A stretch of DNA of 15,771 nt from JAMWZF01 sp041628615. Lineage in GTDB: Bacteria; Pseudomonadota; Alphaproteobacteria; Rhodobacterales; Rhodobacteraceae. Positions 1 through 6,967 of this stretch are shown in pieces. Below the pieces are notes generated by a model. That model was not told where the DNA came from, did not search any database, and saw nothing but the letters and a program-made list of their open reading frames with translations. The position numbers and the translations under genes are program-made. How positions within the stretch are numbered: the first letter of the stretch is position 1; each line of letters begins with the position of its first letter. Location: the NCBI GenBank assembly GCA_041628615.1, contig JBFKOW010000077.1:1-15771 (forward strand), read 5' to 3'.

Positions 1-1
1 C

Positions 2-1312
2 CCCGGCGAACTCGCCGGGGCGGTCGCGTCGCTGATGGCGCAGGATCCGGTGACGGAGATCGTCGTGGTCAATTCCGGCGGCGGCGATGCGGCGCGCGTC
101 CTGCGCGCGCACCTCGACCACATCCGCCTTGTCTGCACGCCGCGCCGGCTTGGACCCGGGGCGGCGCGGAACGTCGGCATAGATGCCAGCGCCGCTCCGG
201 TCGTGTCCTTCCTGGCCTCGGATTGCCGGGCGGCCCCGGGCTGGGTCGCCGCGCGGCTGCGCCGTCATGGCGCGGGGGCCGAGGCGGTCGCTTCGGCGAT
301 GATCCCGGATGCGCCGGGCAACATCTGCAACCTGCTGTCCAGCGCCCAGCTGCACTGGACCCGCTGGCCCGACGCGCCGGCCGAGGCGCGGGGTCTCTAC
401 GGGGTCTCCTACACGCGGGCGCTGCTCGATCTCTGCGGCTACTTCCCGACCGGCCTGCGGGTGGCGGAAGACACCCATTTCAATGCCGTGGTGGCGGACC
501 GGACGCGCATCGACTGGGCGCCGGAGGTGCAGACGCTGCACCTCTATCCCCGCACCGTTCCCGGCCTGATCGCCGACATGGCGCGGCGGGGTTACCGGCG
601 CGCGGCCCATCCGCCGTTCAGCACGCGGGCGGATTACGACGACCTGCGCGACTTCACCGAGCGCTGGATCCGGAACAAGACCCACGGCGCCTACCTGGCG
701 GCGCAGCGCGCGACGGACGCCGGGCCGGTGCGGCGCAAGGCGTTGCAGATCCTGTTGCGGCTGTCGGCGCGGGCCGAGGTGACGGCGCTTCGGCTGGCCG
801 GGCGGCGGCTGATCCGGGCCCGGACCGGGCAGGCGGCCGCCGCGCGCGCCGGGCTGTCCGAAGACGCCGTCGACCCGGCCGCCGCGCTCGAGACACCGGA
901 ACTGCATCTCGCCCGGGCCGAGGCCCTGATGGCGGGGGACGCCGGCCGCGACGAGGCCCGGATCCGGTCCGTCCTTCGCCGGGCGGTCGCGCTGGCGCCG
1001 CGCGATCCCGTCCCGCTGAAGAAGCTCTGCGGCTTTCTCCTGGATCGGGGCCACCCCGCCGAGGCCTTCGCCGCCGCCGACATGGCCTGCGTCATGGCGC
1101 CCGGCCTGACCGGATTCTGGTGGATCCGCCAGGACTGCGCCGCGCGGGCGGGCTACCGCGAGGAGGAATACGCCACGCTGCAGCACCTGCTCGCGCTCAA
1201 TCCCGCCGACCCGGCGGTCCATGAGGCGCTGGCCGGATTCCACGCCCGTTCCGGAAACCCCGAACGGGCCGCGCTCCGCGCCTCGCACGCCGCCGAATTG
1301 CGGCCGGCCTGA
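2..1312 (+). CDS. Family 2 glycosyltransferase fused to a TPR-like tail (5' end cut by the window edge)
   Basis: The frame is open to the left edge, so the gene starts outside the window; an internal ATG at 35 is not the real start, because residues before it continue the usual GT2 N-terminal strand. Visible GT-A features are the first beta strand (TEIVVVNSGGGD), the GPGAARNVGI helix, a DxD-region variant (FLASDCRAAPGWV, with S-D-C in place of D-x-D) and an acidic AEDTHFN motif near residue 155 that matches the usual GT2 catalytic-base region. From roughly residue 295 to the end there are helical, Ala/Leu-rich TPR-like repeats. The likely role is transfer of a sugar to a glycan, lipid or protein acceptor on the cytosolic side. 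Donor and acceptor cannot be told from sequence. The next gene begins 128 bp downstream, and a GC hairpin follows the stop codon directly. Confidence 0.8.
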   Translation, partial: PGELAGAVASLMAQDPVTEIVVVNSGGGDAARVLRAHLDHIRLVCTPRRLGPGAARNVGIDASAAPVVSFLASDCRAAPGWVAARLRRHGAGAEAVASAMIPDAPGNICNLLSSAQLHWTRWPDAPAEARGLYGVSYTRALLDLCGYFPTGLRVAEDTHFNAVVADRTRIDWAPEVQTLHLYPRTVPGLIADMARRGYRRAAHPPFSTRADYDDLRDFTERWIRNKTHGAYLAAQRATDAGPVRRKALQILLRLSARAEVTALRLAGRRLIRARTGQAAAARAGLSEDAVDPAAALETPELHLARAEALMAGDAGRDEARIRSVLRRAVALAPRDPVPLKKLCGFLLDRGHPAEAFAAADMACVMAPGLTGFWWIRQDCAARAGYREEEYATLQHLLALNPADPAVHEALAGFHARSGNPERAALRASHAAELRPA

Positions 1313-1332
1313 ACCGGCGCGCCGCGCCCGGT
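1313..1332 (+). terminator. GC-rich hairpin directly after the glycosyltransferase stop codon
   Basis: Positions 1313-1320 pair with 1324-1332: eight base pairs with a single bulged C at 1327 and a 3-base loop. The stem begins on the first base after the TGA stop. No T-run follows, so this is not a classical intrinsic terminator. It could pause or terminate transcription, or protect the 3' end. In DNA this GC-rich, chance stems are possible. Confidence 0.35.
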
Positions 1333-1440
1333 CCGTCCGCGCCACCGGGGCCCGCCGGGGCGGAAGCCGCCGATCCGGCGTTGCCCGTGGGCTCCAGCTA
1401 TGGCATCACCGCCGTCAATGCCAACGACAGGGTTGAGCCG

Positions 1441-2094
1441 ATGGCCGATTACGCCAGCCGCCGCCGGATGATGGTCGACACCCAGGTGCGGCCGTCCGAC
1501 GTGACCAAGTTCCCCATCATCGACGCCATGCTGCGCGTCCCGCGCGAGACCTACGTGCCCGGCGACCGGCGCGAGGCCGCCTATGCCGACACGCTCATCG
1601 ATATCGGCCGCGGGCGCGTGCTCCTCGATGCCCGGACCCTCGCCAAGCTGTTGAACGCGCTCGACATCCAGCCCGACGAGGTGGTGCTCGATATCGGCAG
1701 CGGGCTTGGCTATTCGGCGGCGATCCTCGCCCGGCTGGCCGATTTCGTCGTCGGCATCGAGGCCGACGAGGGTCTTGCCGAGGAAGCCCAGTCGACCCTG
1801 TCCGAGAGCGGCGTCGACAATGCCGCGGTCTTCGCCGCGCCGCTTGCCGAGGGCGCGCCGCAGAACGGCCCCTACGACGTCATCATCCTGCAGGGCGCGG
1901 CCGAGCGGATCCCCGAGACCCTGACCGACCAGCTCAAGGAAGGCGGGCGGATCGCCGCCCTGTTCGTCGAGGGCGCGCTGGGCGAGGCCCGGATCGGCTA
2001 CAAGATCGACGGGCACGTCACCTGGCGGCCTATCTTCAATGCAACAGCTCCCGTGCTTCCGGGCTTCGAGGCACGCCGCGCCTTTACCTTTTGA
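1441..2094 (+). CDS. Pcm-like SAM-dependent methyltransferase (annotated family: protein-L-isoaspartate O-methyltransferase)
   Basis: A 217-residue protein starting at ATG 1441, behind an AGGG at 1429-1432; an upstream TTG at 1381 only adds an unlikely leader. A class I methyltransferase fold is visible: motif I VVLDIGSGLGYSAAILA (residues 81-97), an acidic residue after the second strand (VGIEAD, about 105-109), and the PYDVIILQGA strand (144-153). The N-terminal MVDTQVRPSDV and FPIIDAMLRVPRETYVP segments are typical of the PIMT family. However, the usual isoaspartate-binding segment (a Q-T/S-I-S-x-P type motif) near residues 57-65 is replaced by GRGRVLLDAR. It may therefore methylate something else or lack this activity. 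tolC starts 64 bp downstream, probably in the same transcript. Confidence 0.8.
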   Translation: MADYASRRRMMVDTQVRPSDVTKFPIIDAMLRVPRETYVPGDRREAAYADTLIDIGRGRVLLDARTLAKLLNALDIQPDEVVLDIGSGLGYSAAILARLADFVVGIEADEGLAEEAQSTLSESGVDNAAVFAAPLAEGAPQNGPYDVIILQGAAERIPETLTDQLKEGGRIAALFVEGALGEARIGYKIDGHVTWRPIFNATAPVLPGFEARRAFTF

Positions 2095-2143
2095 GCGTTC
2101 CGCGACAGGCTGAGCCGAAAAGACATCCCGAGGCAGGAGACCG

Positions 2144-2149
2144 AGGAGG
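2144..2149 (+). promoter_or_regulatory. Consensus Shine-Dalgarno for tolC
   Basis: A perfect AGGAGG lies nine bases before the ATG at 2159 and fixes that start. It is stronger than any other ribosome binding site in the window, which suggests efficient translation of the outer-membrane protein. Confidence 0.85.
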
Positions 2150-2158
2150 CATCGGCCC

Positions 2159-3553
2159 ATGATCGCTGGACTGACACGGGCGCTGCGGGACCTGACCGCG
2201 GGCGCCGCACTGGCCGTCGCCGTCGCCGGGGCGGCGGCGCTCCCGCCCGCTGCGGCCCGCGCCGAGTCGCTGGCCGGCGCGCTGGCCCATGCCTACGAGC
2301 ATTCCGGACTGCTGGAGCAGAACCGGGCCCTGCTGCGGGCCGCCGACGAGGACGTGGCGCAGGCCATCTCGGCGCTTCTGCCGATCATCAGCTGGTCGGC
2401 CAGCGCCACCATGCGCTATCCCGACCCGACGGGCCGCGACGATTTCACCTCGGCCAATGTCGGCATCTCCGCCGAACTTCTCCTGTTCGACAACGGGGCC
2501 AGCCGGTTCGCCATCGACGCCCAGAAGGAGACCGTCCTCGCGACCCGGCAGCAGCTCATCCAGGTGGAGCAGCAGGTCCTGAGCCGGGCGGTGCAGGCCT
2601 ATCTCAACGTCCGCCGCGAGGCCGCCTTCCTCGGCCTGCGGCAGAACAACGTCCGGGTCATCACCCAGGAACTGCGCGCCGCCCGGGACCGTTTCGAGGT
2701 GGGCGAGGTCACCCGCACCGATGTCAGCCTGGCGGAAGCGCGCCTTGCCTCGGGACGCTCGCAACTGGCCGCGGCCGAGGGCAACCTCGCCCGGGCTGCC
2801 GAGGAATTCCGCGCCGCGGTGGGCCGCCGTCCCGGCACGCTCGACGCCGCGCCCGCCGCGCCCATCGCCCGGTCGCTCGACGACGCCAAGGCCTTCGCCG
2901 TGCGCAACCATCCCGACATCCGCGCCGCCCAGCACAACGTGGCGGCCGCCGAACTGAACATCCGCCGGGCCGAGGCGGCGATGAAGCCCTCCGTGAGCTT
3001 CAGCGCGCAGGTCGGCATCGACGAGGATTTCGACGACAGCGGTTCGATCGGCATCACCGCCCGCGGCCCGATCTACCAGGGCGGCCGCCTGTCCAGCGTC
3101 CTGCGCCAGACCATGGCCCGCCGCGACGCCGCCCGCGCCGGGTTGCATGTCAGCCGCCACACGATCGAACAGAACGTCGCCAACGCCTACGCCAACCTCG
3201 CCGTCGCGCGGGCCAGCCGCGAGGCCTTCAACGGCCAGGTCCGCGCCGCCGATGTCGCCTTCCGAGGTGTCAGGGAGGAGGCGACGCTGGGCGCCCGCAC
3301 CACCCTCGACGTGCTCAACGCCGAGCAGGAACTGCTGGACGCCCGCGCCAACCTCGTGTCGGCCGAGGTCGACGAGGTGCTGGCAACCTACCAGGTGCTG
3401 TTCTCGATGGGCCTGCTGACCGCCGAACACCTCGGGCTCGGGGTGCAGACCTACGACCCGGCCGCGTACTACAACCTCGTGCAGGACGCGCCGACGATCC
3501 GGAGCGAGCAGGGGGCCGCGCTCGACCGGGTGCTCCGCGCCATCGGCGACTGA
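2159..3553 (+). CDS. tolC: TolC-family outer-membrane efflux protein
   Basis: A 464-residue protein, close to the usual TolC length. Residues 1-35 form a signal peptide with a hydrophobic Ala/Val/Leu core and an A-R-A cleavage site before Glu36. The two homologous halves of the family are both visible: a first helical hairpin around 182-222 (GEVTRTDVSLAEARL onwards) and a second around 378-418 (GARTTLDVLNAEQELLDARANL onwards). These form the periplasmic alpha-barrel, with beta strands contributing to the trimeric outer-membrane channel. It would dock with an inner-membrane ABC or RND pump through a membrane-fusion protein; no such partner is encoded beside it. It follows the Pcm-like gene by 64 bp and is likely in the same operon. 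From memory, tolC next to a PopZ gene is a recurring alphaproteobacterial order. Confidence 0.93.
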   Translation: MIAGLTRALRDLTAGAALAVAVAGAAALPPAAARAESLAGALAHAYEHSGLLEQNRALLRAADEDVAQAISALLPIISWSASATMRYPDPTGRDDFTSANVGISAELLLFDNGASRFAIDAQKETVLATRQQLIQVEQQVLSRAVQAYLNVRREAAFLGLRQNNVRVITQELRAARDRFEVGEVTRTDVSLAEARLASGRSQLAAAEGNLARAAEEFRAAVGRRPGTLDAAPAAPIARSLDDAKAFAVRNHPDIRAAQHNVAAAELNIRRAEAAMKPSVSFSAQVGIDEDFDDSGSIGITARGPIYQGGRLSSVLRQTMARRDAARAGLHVSRHTIEQNVANAYANLAVARASREAFNGQVRAADVAFRGVREEATLGARTTLDVLNAEQELLDARANLVSAEVDEVLATYQVLFSMGLLTAEHLGLGVQTYDPAAYYNLVQDAPTIRSEQGAALDRVLRAIGD

Positions 3554-3587
3554 ATAGGGTTCGGTTAACGCCGGGGGCCACAATCTG

Positions 3588-3616
3588 TTGTTCCGCGTTG
3601 CGGCGCGGAGTATGAT
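3588..3616 (+). promoter_or_regulatory. Probable sigma70-type promoter for the PopZ-like gene
   Basis: TTGTTC at 3588-3593, a 17-bp spacer, then TATGAT at 3611-3616 (five of six matches to the -10 consensus). Transcription would start near 3623, leaving a leader of about 47 bases before the ATG at 3670. It lies in the 116-bp gap after tolC, which is less GC-rich than the flanking genes. The gene can therefore be expressed independently of tolC. Confidence 0.55.
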
Positions 3617-3669
3617 CGGCCCGAGGTAGCAGCAGAGACAGCCCTGTCCGCGGGGCGACAGGAAGCGCG

Positions 3670-4776
3670 ATGTCGGACCCGGTGACGAATGTCGAGATCG
3701 AGGATGTCCTTGCGTCCATTCGCAAGCTGATTTCACGGCATGATCCGGCAGCGGAGCCGAGCCCCCGGCCCGACGGGCCCGCCGCGACGCCATCCAGGCC
3801 GCGCCCTGCGGCCGACCGCCTGGTGCTGACCCCCGCGCTGCGCGTGCCCGACGACGCGCCGTCCGATTCGGCCGAGCCTTCCGACCCCGCCGTGGACGAA
3901 GTCCGCCCCGCCGCCCCGGTCACGCCCGACCGGGAGCCGGATGAGCCGGCCGCCGCGCAGGCCGCGCCCGCCGCCGACCCCGTGCCCGGCTTCCCGATCC
4001 TCAAGGCGCTGACCGAGGGCATACTGGAGACCCCGTCACCGCAGCTCGCCGCGCCGCGGGCCGCCGAGCCGAAGGCCACCGAGCCGCATCCCACCGAGCC
4101 GCAGGCGTCCGAGCCGCGGCGGGACAGGCCGGCGTCCGCAGCCCCGCTGTCGGCCAGCCGGAGCAGCCTGCTCGCAACCATCGCGGAACTCGAGGCGGCG
4201 GTGGGCCGGACGCCGCAGGAATTCGAACCCGACGGCAGCGAGACGCACCCCCAGGTCGACTGGAGCGCCATCGAGGGGCCGCCGCGCGCCGCCGGGACCA
4301 CGGGTCCGGCGCCCTCCGCGCCCGATCCGGACGAGCCGGAACCGCGTCTGCCGCGGCAGGACGCGCCGGAAAGCCGCAGACCGGCCCCTGACGAAAGGGC
4401 CGCCGCCGCGGAAGTGACTGCGGCTGTCTCTGCCGCCGAACGGGGCCAACCCGCCGGCGCCGCCCCGGCCTCCCGCCTGCAACGCGGCACCGTCGAGCCC
4501 CTGCGGCTTGGCGAGATCGCCCGGGCTGTGCCGCCCGCGACGCCGACGCCGACGCCGGCGGCCCCCCCGGCGCCACCCGCCGGCAGGGCGTCCGATCCGG
4601 GCACCGAACTCGCCGAGTTCAGCCAGGAGATCGACGAGGAAGCCCTGCGCGATCTCGTCGCCGAGATCGTCCGCGAGGAATTGCAGGGCGCGCTGGGCGA
4701 GCGGATCACCCGCAACGTCCGCAAGCTGGTGCGCCGCGAGATCTACCGCGTCCTGTCCAGCCAGGACTTCAACTGA
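3670..4776 (+). CDS. popZ: PopZ-like (DUF2497 family) polar organising protein with long disordered middle
   Basis: A 368-residue protein with an AGGAAG ribosome binding site at 3660-3665. The ends match the DUF2497/PopZ family. The N-terminal helix (residues 8-22, VEIEDVLASIRKLIS) resembles the partner-binding region. The C-terminal helical block (about 318-364, ending NVRKLVRREIYRVLSSQDFN) resembles the oligomerisation domain. Between them are nearly 300 residues rich in Pro, Ala, Glu and Arg, predicted disordered, with islands LVLTPALRV (51-59), a short helix SLLATIAELEAAVGR (166-180) followed by EFEPDGSE, and VEPLRLGEI (275-283). Residues 132-151 are four tandem five-residue xEPxx units. 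Caulobacter PopZ is about 177 residues, so this one is roughly twice as long. The expected role is a polar scaffold tethering chromosome-partition and cell-cycle proteins; this is inferred from family and neighbours. Confidence 0.75.
   Translation: MSDPVTNVEIEDVLASIRKLISRHDPAAEPSPRPDGPAATPSRPRPAADRLVLTPALRVPDDAPSDSAEPSDPAVDEVRPAAPVTPDREPDEPAAAQAAPAADPVPGFPILKALTEGILETPSPQLAAPRAAEPKATEPHPTEPQASEPRRDRPASAAPLSASRSSLLATIAELEAAVGRTPQEFEPDGSETHPQVDWSAIEGPPRAAGTTGPAPSAPDPDEPEPRLPRQDAPESRRPAPDERAAAAEVTAAVSAAERGQPAGAAPASRLQRGTVEPLRLGEIARAVPPATPTPTPAAPPAPPAGRASDPGTELAEFSQEIDEEALRDLVAEIVREELQGALGERITRNVRKLVRREIYRVLSSQDFN
4063..4122 (+). repeat. Four tandem 15-bp units encoding xEPxx inside the PopZ-like gene
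   Basis: Units begin at 4063, 4078, 4093 and 4108. Each carries a core CCGAGCCG and encodes [A/T/S]-E-P-x-x, giving the peptides AEPKA, TEPHP, TEPQA and SEPRR. The array lies in the disordered linker, where copy-number change would keep the reading frame. Confidence 0.75.
4538..4555 (+). repeat. Three-copy CGACGC hexamer microsatellite
   Basis: Three perfect copies of CGACGC code for the Thr-Pro run in ATPTPTPAAPP just before the C-terminal domain of the PopZ-like protein. It could slip during replication but is short. Confidence 0.55.
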
Positions 4777-4798
4777 CCGGCCGCCGCGCGGACCGGTC
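4775..4798. terminator. Hairpin between the convergent popZ-like and cobQ genes
   Basis: Positions 4775-4784 pair with 4788-4791 and 4793-4798: ten base pairs around a 3-base loop, with a single bulged A at 4792. The stem overlaps the TGA of the PopZ-like gene and ends 11 bases from the cobQ stop. No T-run flanks either side, so it is at best a non-classical, possibly bidirectional, terminator. Confidence 0.45.
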
Positions 4799-4808
4799 CT
4801 GCCTGCCC

Positions 4809-6263
4809 TCAGCCCGGGTCCCGGGCATGCTCCAGCAGCGCGTCAACATCCATGTGCGTCTCGATATGGCGGGCCAGCGCGTCGAGCGCCGCCTCGACTC
4901 CGGCGCCATAGTCGTCGAGCCCGGACCCGGCGCCGATCCGGCGGAGATAGTCACGCCGGAACCCGTCCGACGCGAACAGCCCGTGCAGATAGGTGCCCCG
5001 CACGCGGCCATCGGCGCTCTGCGCGCCTTCCGGCCGGCCGTCCATGTGAAGCCAGCCGCGCGCCGCGTCCGGGCCGTCGGTCCGGCCCAGATGGATCTCG
5101 TAGCCCGACACCGGGAGGCCGGTCTCCGGTTCGGTGGCGTCGGTCCGGGCCAGGCGCTTTTCCGGCGCCATGACCGTCGCCACGTCCAGAAGGCCGAGTC
5201 CGTCCACCGAGCGCGGCGGTCCTTCGAGGCCCTCCGGATCCTCGATCCGGGTCCCCAGCATCTGGTAGCCGCCGCAGAGACCGAGAACATGCCCGCCACG
5301 CCGGACATGGGCGGCAAGGTCGATGTGCCAGCCGTTGGCGCGGAATGCCTCAAGGTCGGCTATGGTGGTCTTGGACCCCGGGATCAGCACGAGCGCCGCA
5401 TCGCCGGGCAGGGCCCGGCCGGGCTCGACGATCTCGACCGTCACGCCGGGTTCGGCCGAAAGCGGGTCGAGGTCGTCGAAATTGGCGATCCGCCGCAGCC
5501 GCGGCACCGCGACCTTGCAGCCGCCGCCGGGCCGGCCGCGCAGATCGAGAATGTCCTCGGCGGGCAGGCGCCAGGCGTCGTCGAACCAGGGCAGGATGCC
5601 CAGCGGGTGCCAGCCGGTGCGTTCGGCGATCACCGTCATGCCATCGTCGAACAGCGATGGATCGCCGCGGAACTTGTTGATCGCGAAGGCCACGATGCGG
5701 GCGCCGTCGGCGGGCGGCAGGACCGCGTGCGTGCCGACGAGCTGGGCGATGACGCCGCCGCGGTCGATGTCGCCGACAAGAACCACCGGGATGCCCGTCG
5801 CCTCGGCGAACCCCATGTTGGCGATGTCGCCGGCGCGCAGGTTGACCTCGGCCGGACTGCCCGCGCCTTCGACGAGGACGAGATCGGCGGTGGCGGCGAG
5901 GCGGTGGAAGCTCTCGAGCACGCGCGGCAGGAACTCGGCCTTCCGTTGGCCGTATTCGCGCGCCCGCATCGACCCGGCGCGGCGGCCCTGCACGATGACC
6001 TGCGCGCCGGTCTCGGATTCGGGCTTGAGCAGGACCGGGTTCATGTCGATCACCGGGTCGCGCCCGGCGGCGCGGGCCTGAAGCGCCTGGGCGCGGCCGA
6101 TTTCGCCGCCGTCCGCCGTCACGGCGGCGTTGTTCGACATGTTCTGCGGCTTGAACGGCGCCACCGACAGGCCGCGCCGCAGCGCCGCCCGGGCCAGGCC
6201 TGCCACGAGGAGCGACTTGCCGACATTGGAGCCTGCGCCCTGGATCATGATCGCTTTGGCCAT
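4809..6263 (-). CDS. cobQ: Cobyric acid synthase (adenosylcobyrinate a,c-diamide amidase)
   Basis: A 484-residue protein, the normal family length. It uses ATP and glutamine to amidate the b, d, e and g carboxylates of adenosylcobyrinic acid a,c-diamide in the cytosol during cobalamin synthesis. The N-terminal synthetase domain shows the P-loop MIQGAGSNVGKSLL (residues 6-19) and PFKPQNMSNNA. The C-terminal type 1 glutamine amidotransferase domain shows LGLCGGYQML with nucleophile Cys330, then SGYEIHLG and GTYLHGLF with His427. The ATG at 6263 follows a GGGAGG site and begins exactly at the family N-terminus; longer upstream reading to 6647 enters the divergent gene and is rejected. The upstream gap is only 51 bp and holds no cobalamin riboswitch. 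No other cob gene is in the window. Confidence 0.96.
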   Translation of the reverse strand: MAKAIMIQGAGSNVGKSLLVAGLARAALRRGLSVAPFKPQNMSNNAAVTADGGEIGRAQALQARAAGRDPVIDMNPVLLKPESETGAQVIVQGRRAGSMRAREYGQRKAEFLPRVLESFHRLAATADLVLVEGAGSPAEVNLRAGDIANMGFAEATGIPVVLVGDIDRGGVIAQLVGTHAVLPPADGARIVAFAINKFRGDPSLFDDGMTVIAERTGWHPLGILPWFDDAWRLPAEDILDLRGRPGGGCKVAVPRLRRIANFDDLDPLSAEPGVTVEIVEPGRALPGDAALVLIPGSKTTIADLEAFRANGWHIDLAAHVRRGGHVLGLCGGYQMLGTRIEDPEGLEGPPRSVDGLGLLDVATVMAPEKRLARTDATEPETGLPVSGYEIHLGRTDGPDAARGWLHMDGRPEGAQSADGRVRGTYLHGLFASDGFRRDYLRRIGAGSGLDDYGAGVEAALDALARHIETHMDVDALLEHARDPG

Positions 6264-6314
6264 CGCGCCCTCCCGGCCTAACCTTCTAGGGACGAGGCAG
6301 GGCAGGGAAAAGCC

Positions 6315-6884
6315 GTGAACACGCCGGCACACCTTATTTTCGGCATGGCGGCCTTCGGGCGCGCCGACGCGCCGCGGGTGACCGCCGCGGCGCTGGCCGG
6401 ATCGCTGATCCCGGACCTGTCGCTTTACGGCATGGTCGGCTGGCACCTCCGGGTCATCGGCACGCCGCCGGAAATCGTGTTCGGCGAGCTCTATTTCTCG
6501 GAGCGCTGGATGCGGGTCTTTGCTGTCGACAACTCCTTTCTGGTCTGGGGCGCGCTGTTCGGGCTGGCGCTGTGGACGCGGCGGGCCTGGGCGGTGGCGC
6601 TCACCGCGGCGGCGCTCCTGCATCTGGCGCTGGATTTCCCGCTGCACGCCGGCGACGGCCGCCCGCAGTTCTGGCCGCTGACGATGTGGGTCTTCGACAG
6701 CCCGCTAAGCTACTGGGACAGCCGGTTCGGCGGCCGCATCGTGGGCCTTGTGGAACTGGCCGCCTGCGGGGTGCTGGCGGTCTGGACCGCGCTGCGGTTC
6801 CCGCAGTGGTGGGTGCGGGGCGCCGCGGCGCTGCTGTTGGCGATGGAGGCGCTGTCGAGCGGGATCTGGCGGCTGGTCTTCTGA
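6315..6884 (+). CDS. Small polytopic membrane protein next to cobQ (often annotated as cobalamin-associated)
   Basis: A 189-residue hydrophobic protein starting at GTG 6315; AGGGAAA lies just upstream. About four to five membrane segments are visible, near residues 22-42, 76-88, 92-107, 142-160 and 167-185. Polar residues embedded in or beside them recur in a pattern suggestive of metal binding: His6 (NTPAHLIFG), Asp34 (LIPDLSLY) and His103/Asp107/His111 (LLHLALDFPLH). This recalls the YdjM/DUF457-type 'metal-dependent hydrolase' membrane proteins, but I cannot assign an activity. Relatives in Rhodobacteraceae are, from memory, labelled 'cobalamin biosynthesis protein CobQ', a name that most likely reflects neighbourhood, since the protein shares nothing with the CobQ enzyme. 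It is divergent from cobQ across 51 bp and may share its promoter region. Confidence 0.75.
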   Translation: MNTPAHLIFGMAAFGRADAPRVTAAALAGSLIPDLSLYGMVGWHLRVIGTPPEIVFGELYFSERWMRVFAVDNSFLVWGALFGLALWTRRAWAVALTAAALLHLALDFPLHAGDGRPQFWPLTMWVFDSPLSYWDSRFGGRIVGLVELAACGVLAVWTALRFPQWWVRGAAALLLAMEALSSGIWRLVF

Positions 6885-6915
6885 CCGGTCCGGCCGGGGG
6901 GCATGCCCATGTCAA

Positions 6916-6945
6916 CGAAAAAGGGCGCGGCGGTCGGCCGCGCCC
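6916..6945 (-). terminator. Intrinsic terminator of the DUF6280 gene
   Basis: A perfect 9-bp stem, GGGCGCGGC at 6923-6931 with GCCGCGCCC at 6937-6945, encloses a 5-base loop. The plus strand has CGAAAAA immediately left of the stem, so on the minus strand the hairpin is followed by TTTTTCG. It begins 22 bases after the minus-strand stop at 6968. It is the only hairpin in the window with a classical T-run, and it points at the minus-strand gene, not at the membrane-protein gene on the plus strand. Confidence 0.88.
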
Positions 6946-6967
6946 CCGGTATCTCTGAGCCCCGCAA

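Noticed and set aside
1..20. Perfect 8-bp inverted repeat CCCCGGCG/CGCCGGGG with a 4-base centre
   Set aside because: It lies inside the glycosyltransferase coding region and its codons fit the family, so it is more likely a by-product of GC-rich codon use than a signal.
1381..1440. TTG start for the Pcm-like protein
   Set aside because: The 20 extra residues do not match the family, and ATG 1441 has a reasonable Shine-Dalgarno and the conserved MADYASRRRMMVDTQVRP start.
3564..3569. GTTAAC as a CtrA-type site before the PopZ-like gene
   Set aside because: Only one half of the TTAA-N7-TTAA pattern is present, so the match is not supported.
4827..6281. 484-codon plus-strand open frame opposite cobQ
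   Set aside because: It mirrors cobQ almost exactly and encodes a His/Arg/Gly-rich sequence with no domain, as expected of an antisense shadow.
6264..6314. Possible cobalamin riboswitch upstream of cobQ
   Set aside because: The gap is only 51 bp, far too short for the element, and no B12-box-like sequence is visible.
6264..6647. Longer cobQ start at 6647
   Set aside because: The extra residues match no family, read through the divergent membrane-protein gene, and the ATG at 6263 has a GGGAGG site and the correct conserved N-terminus.
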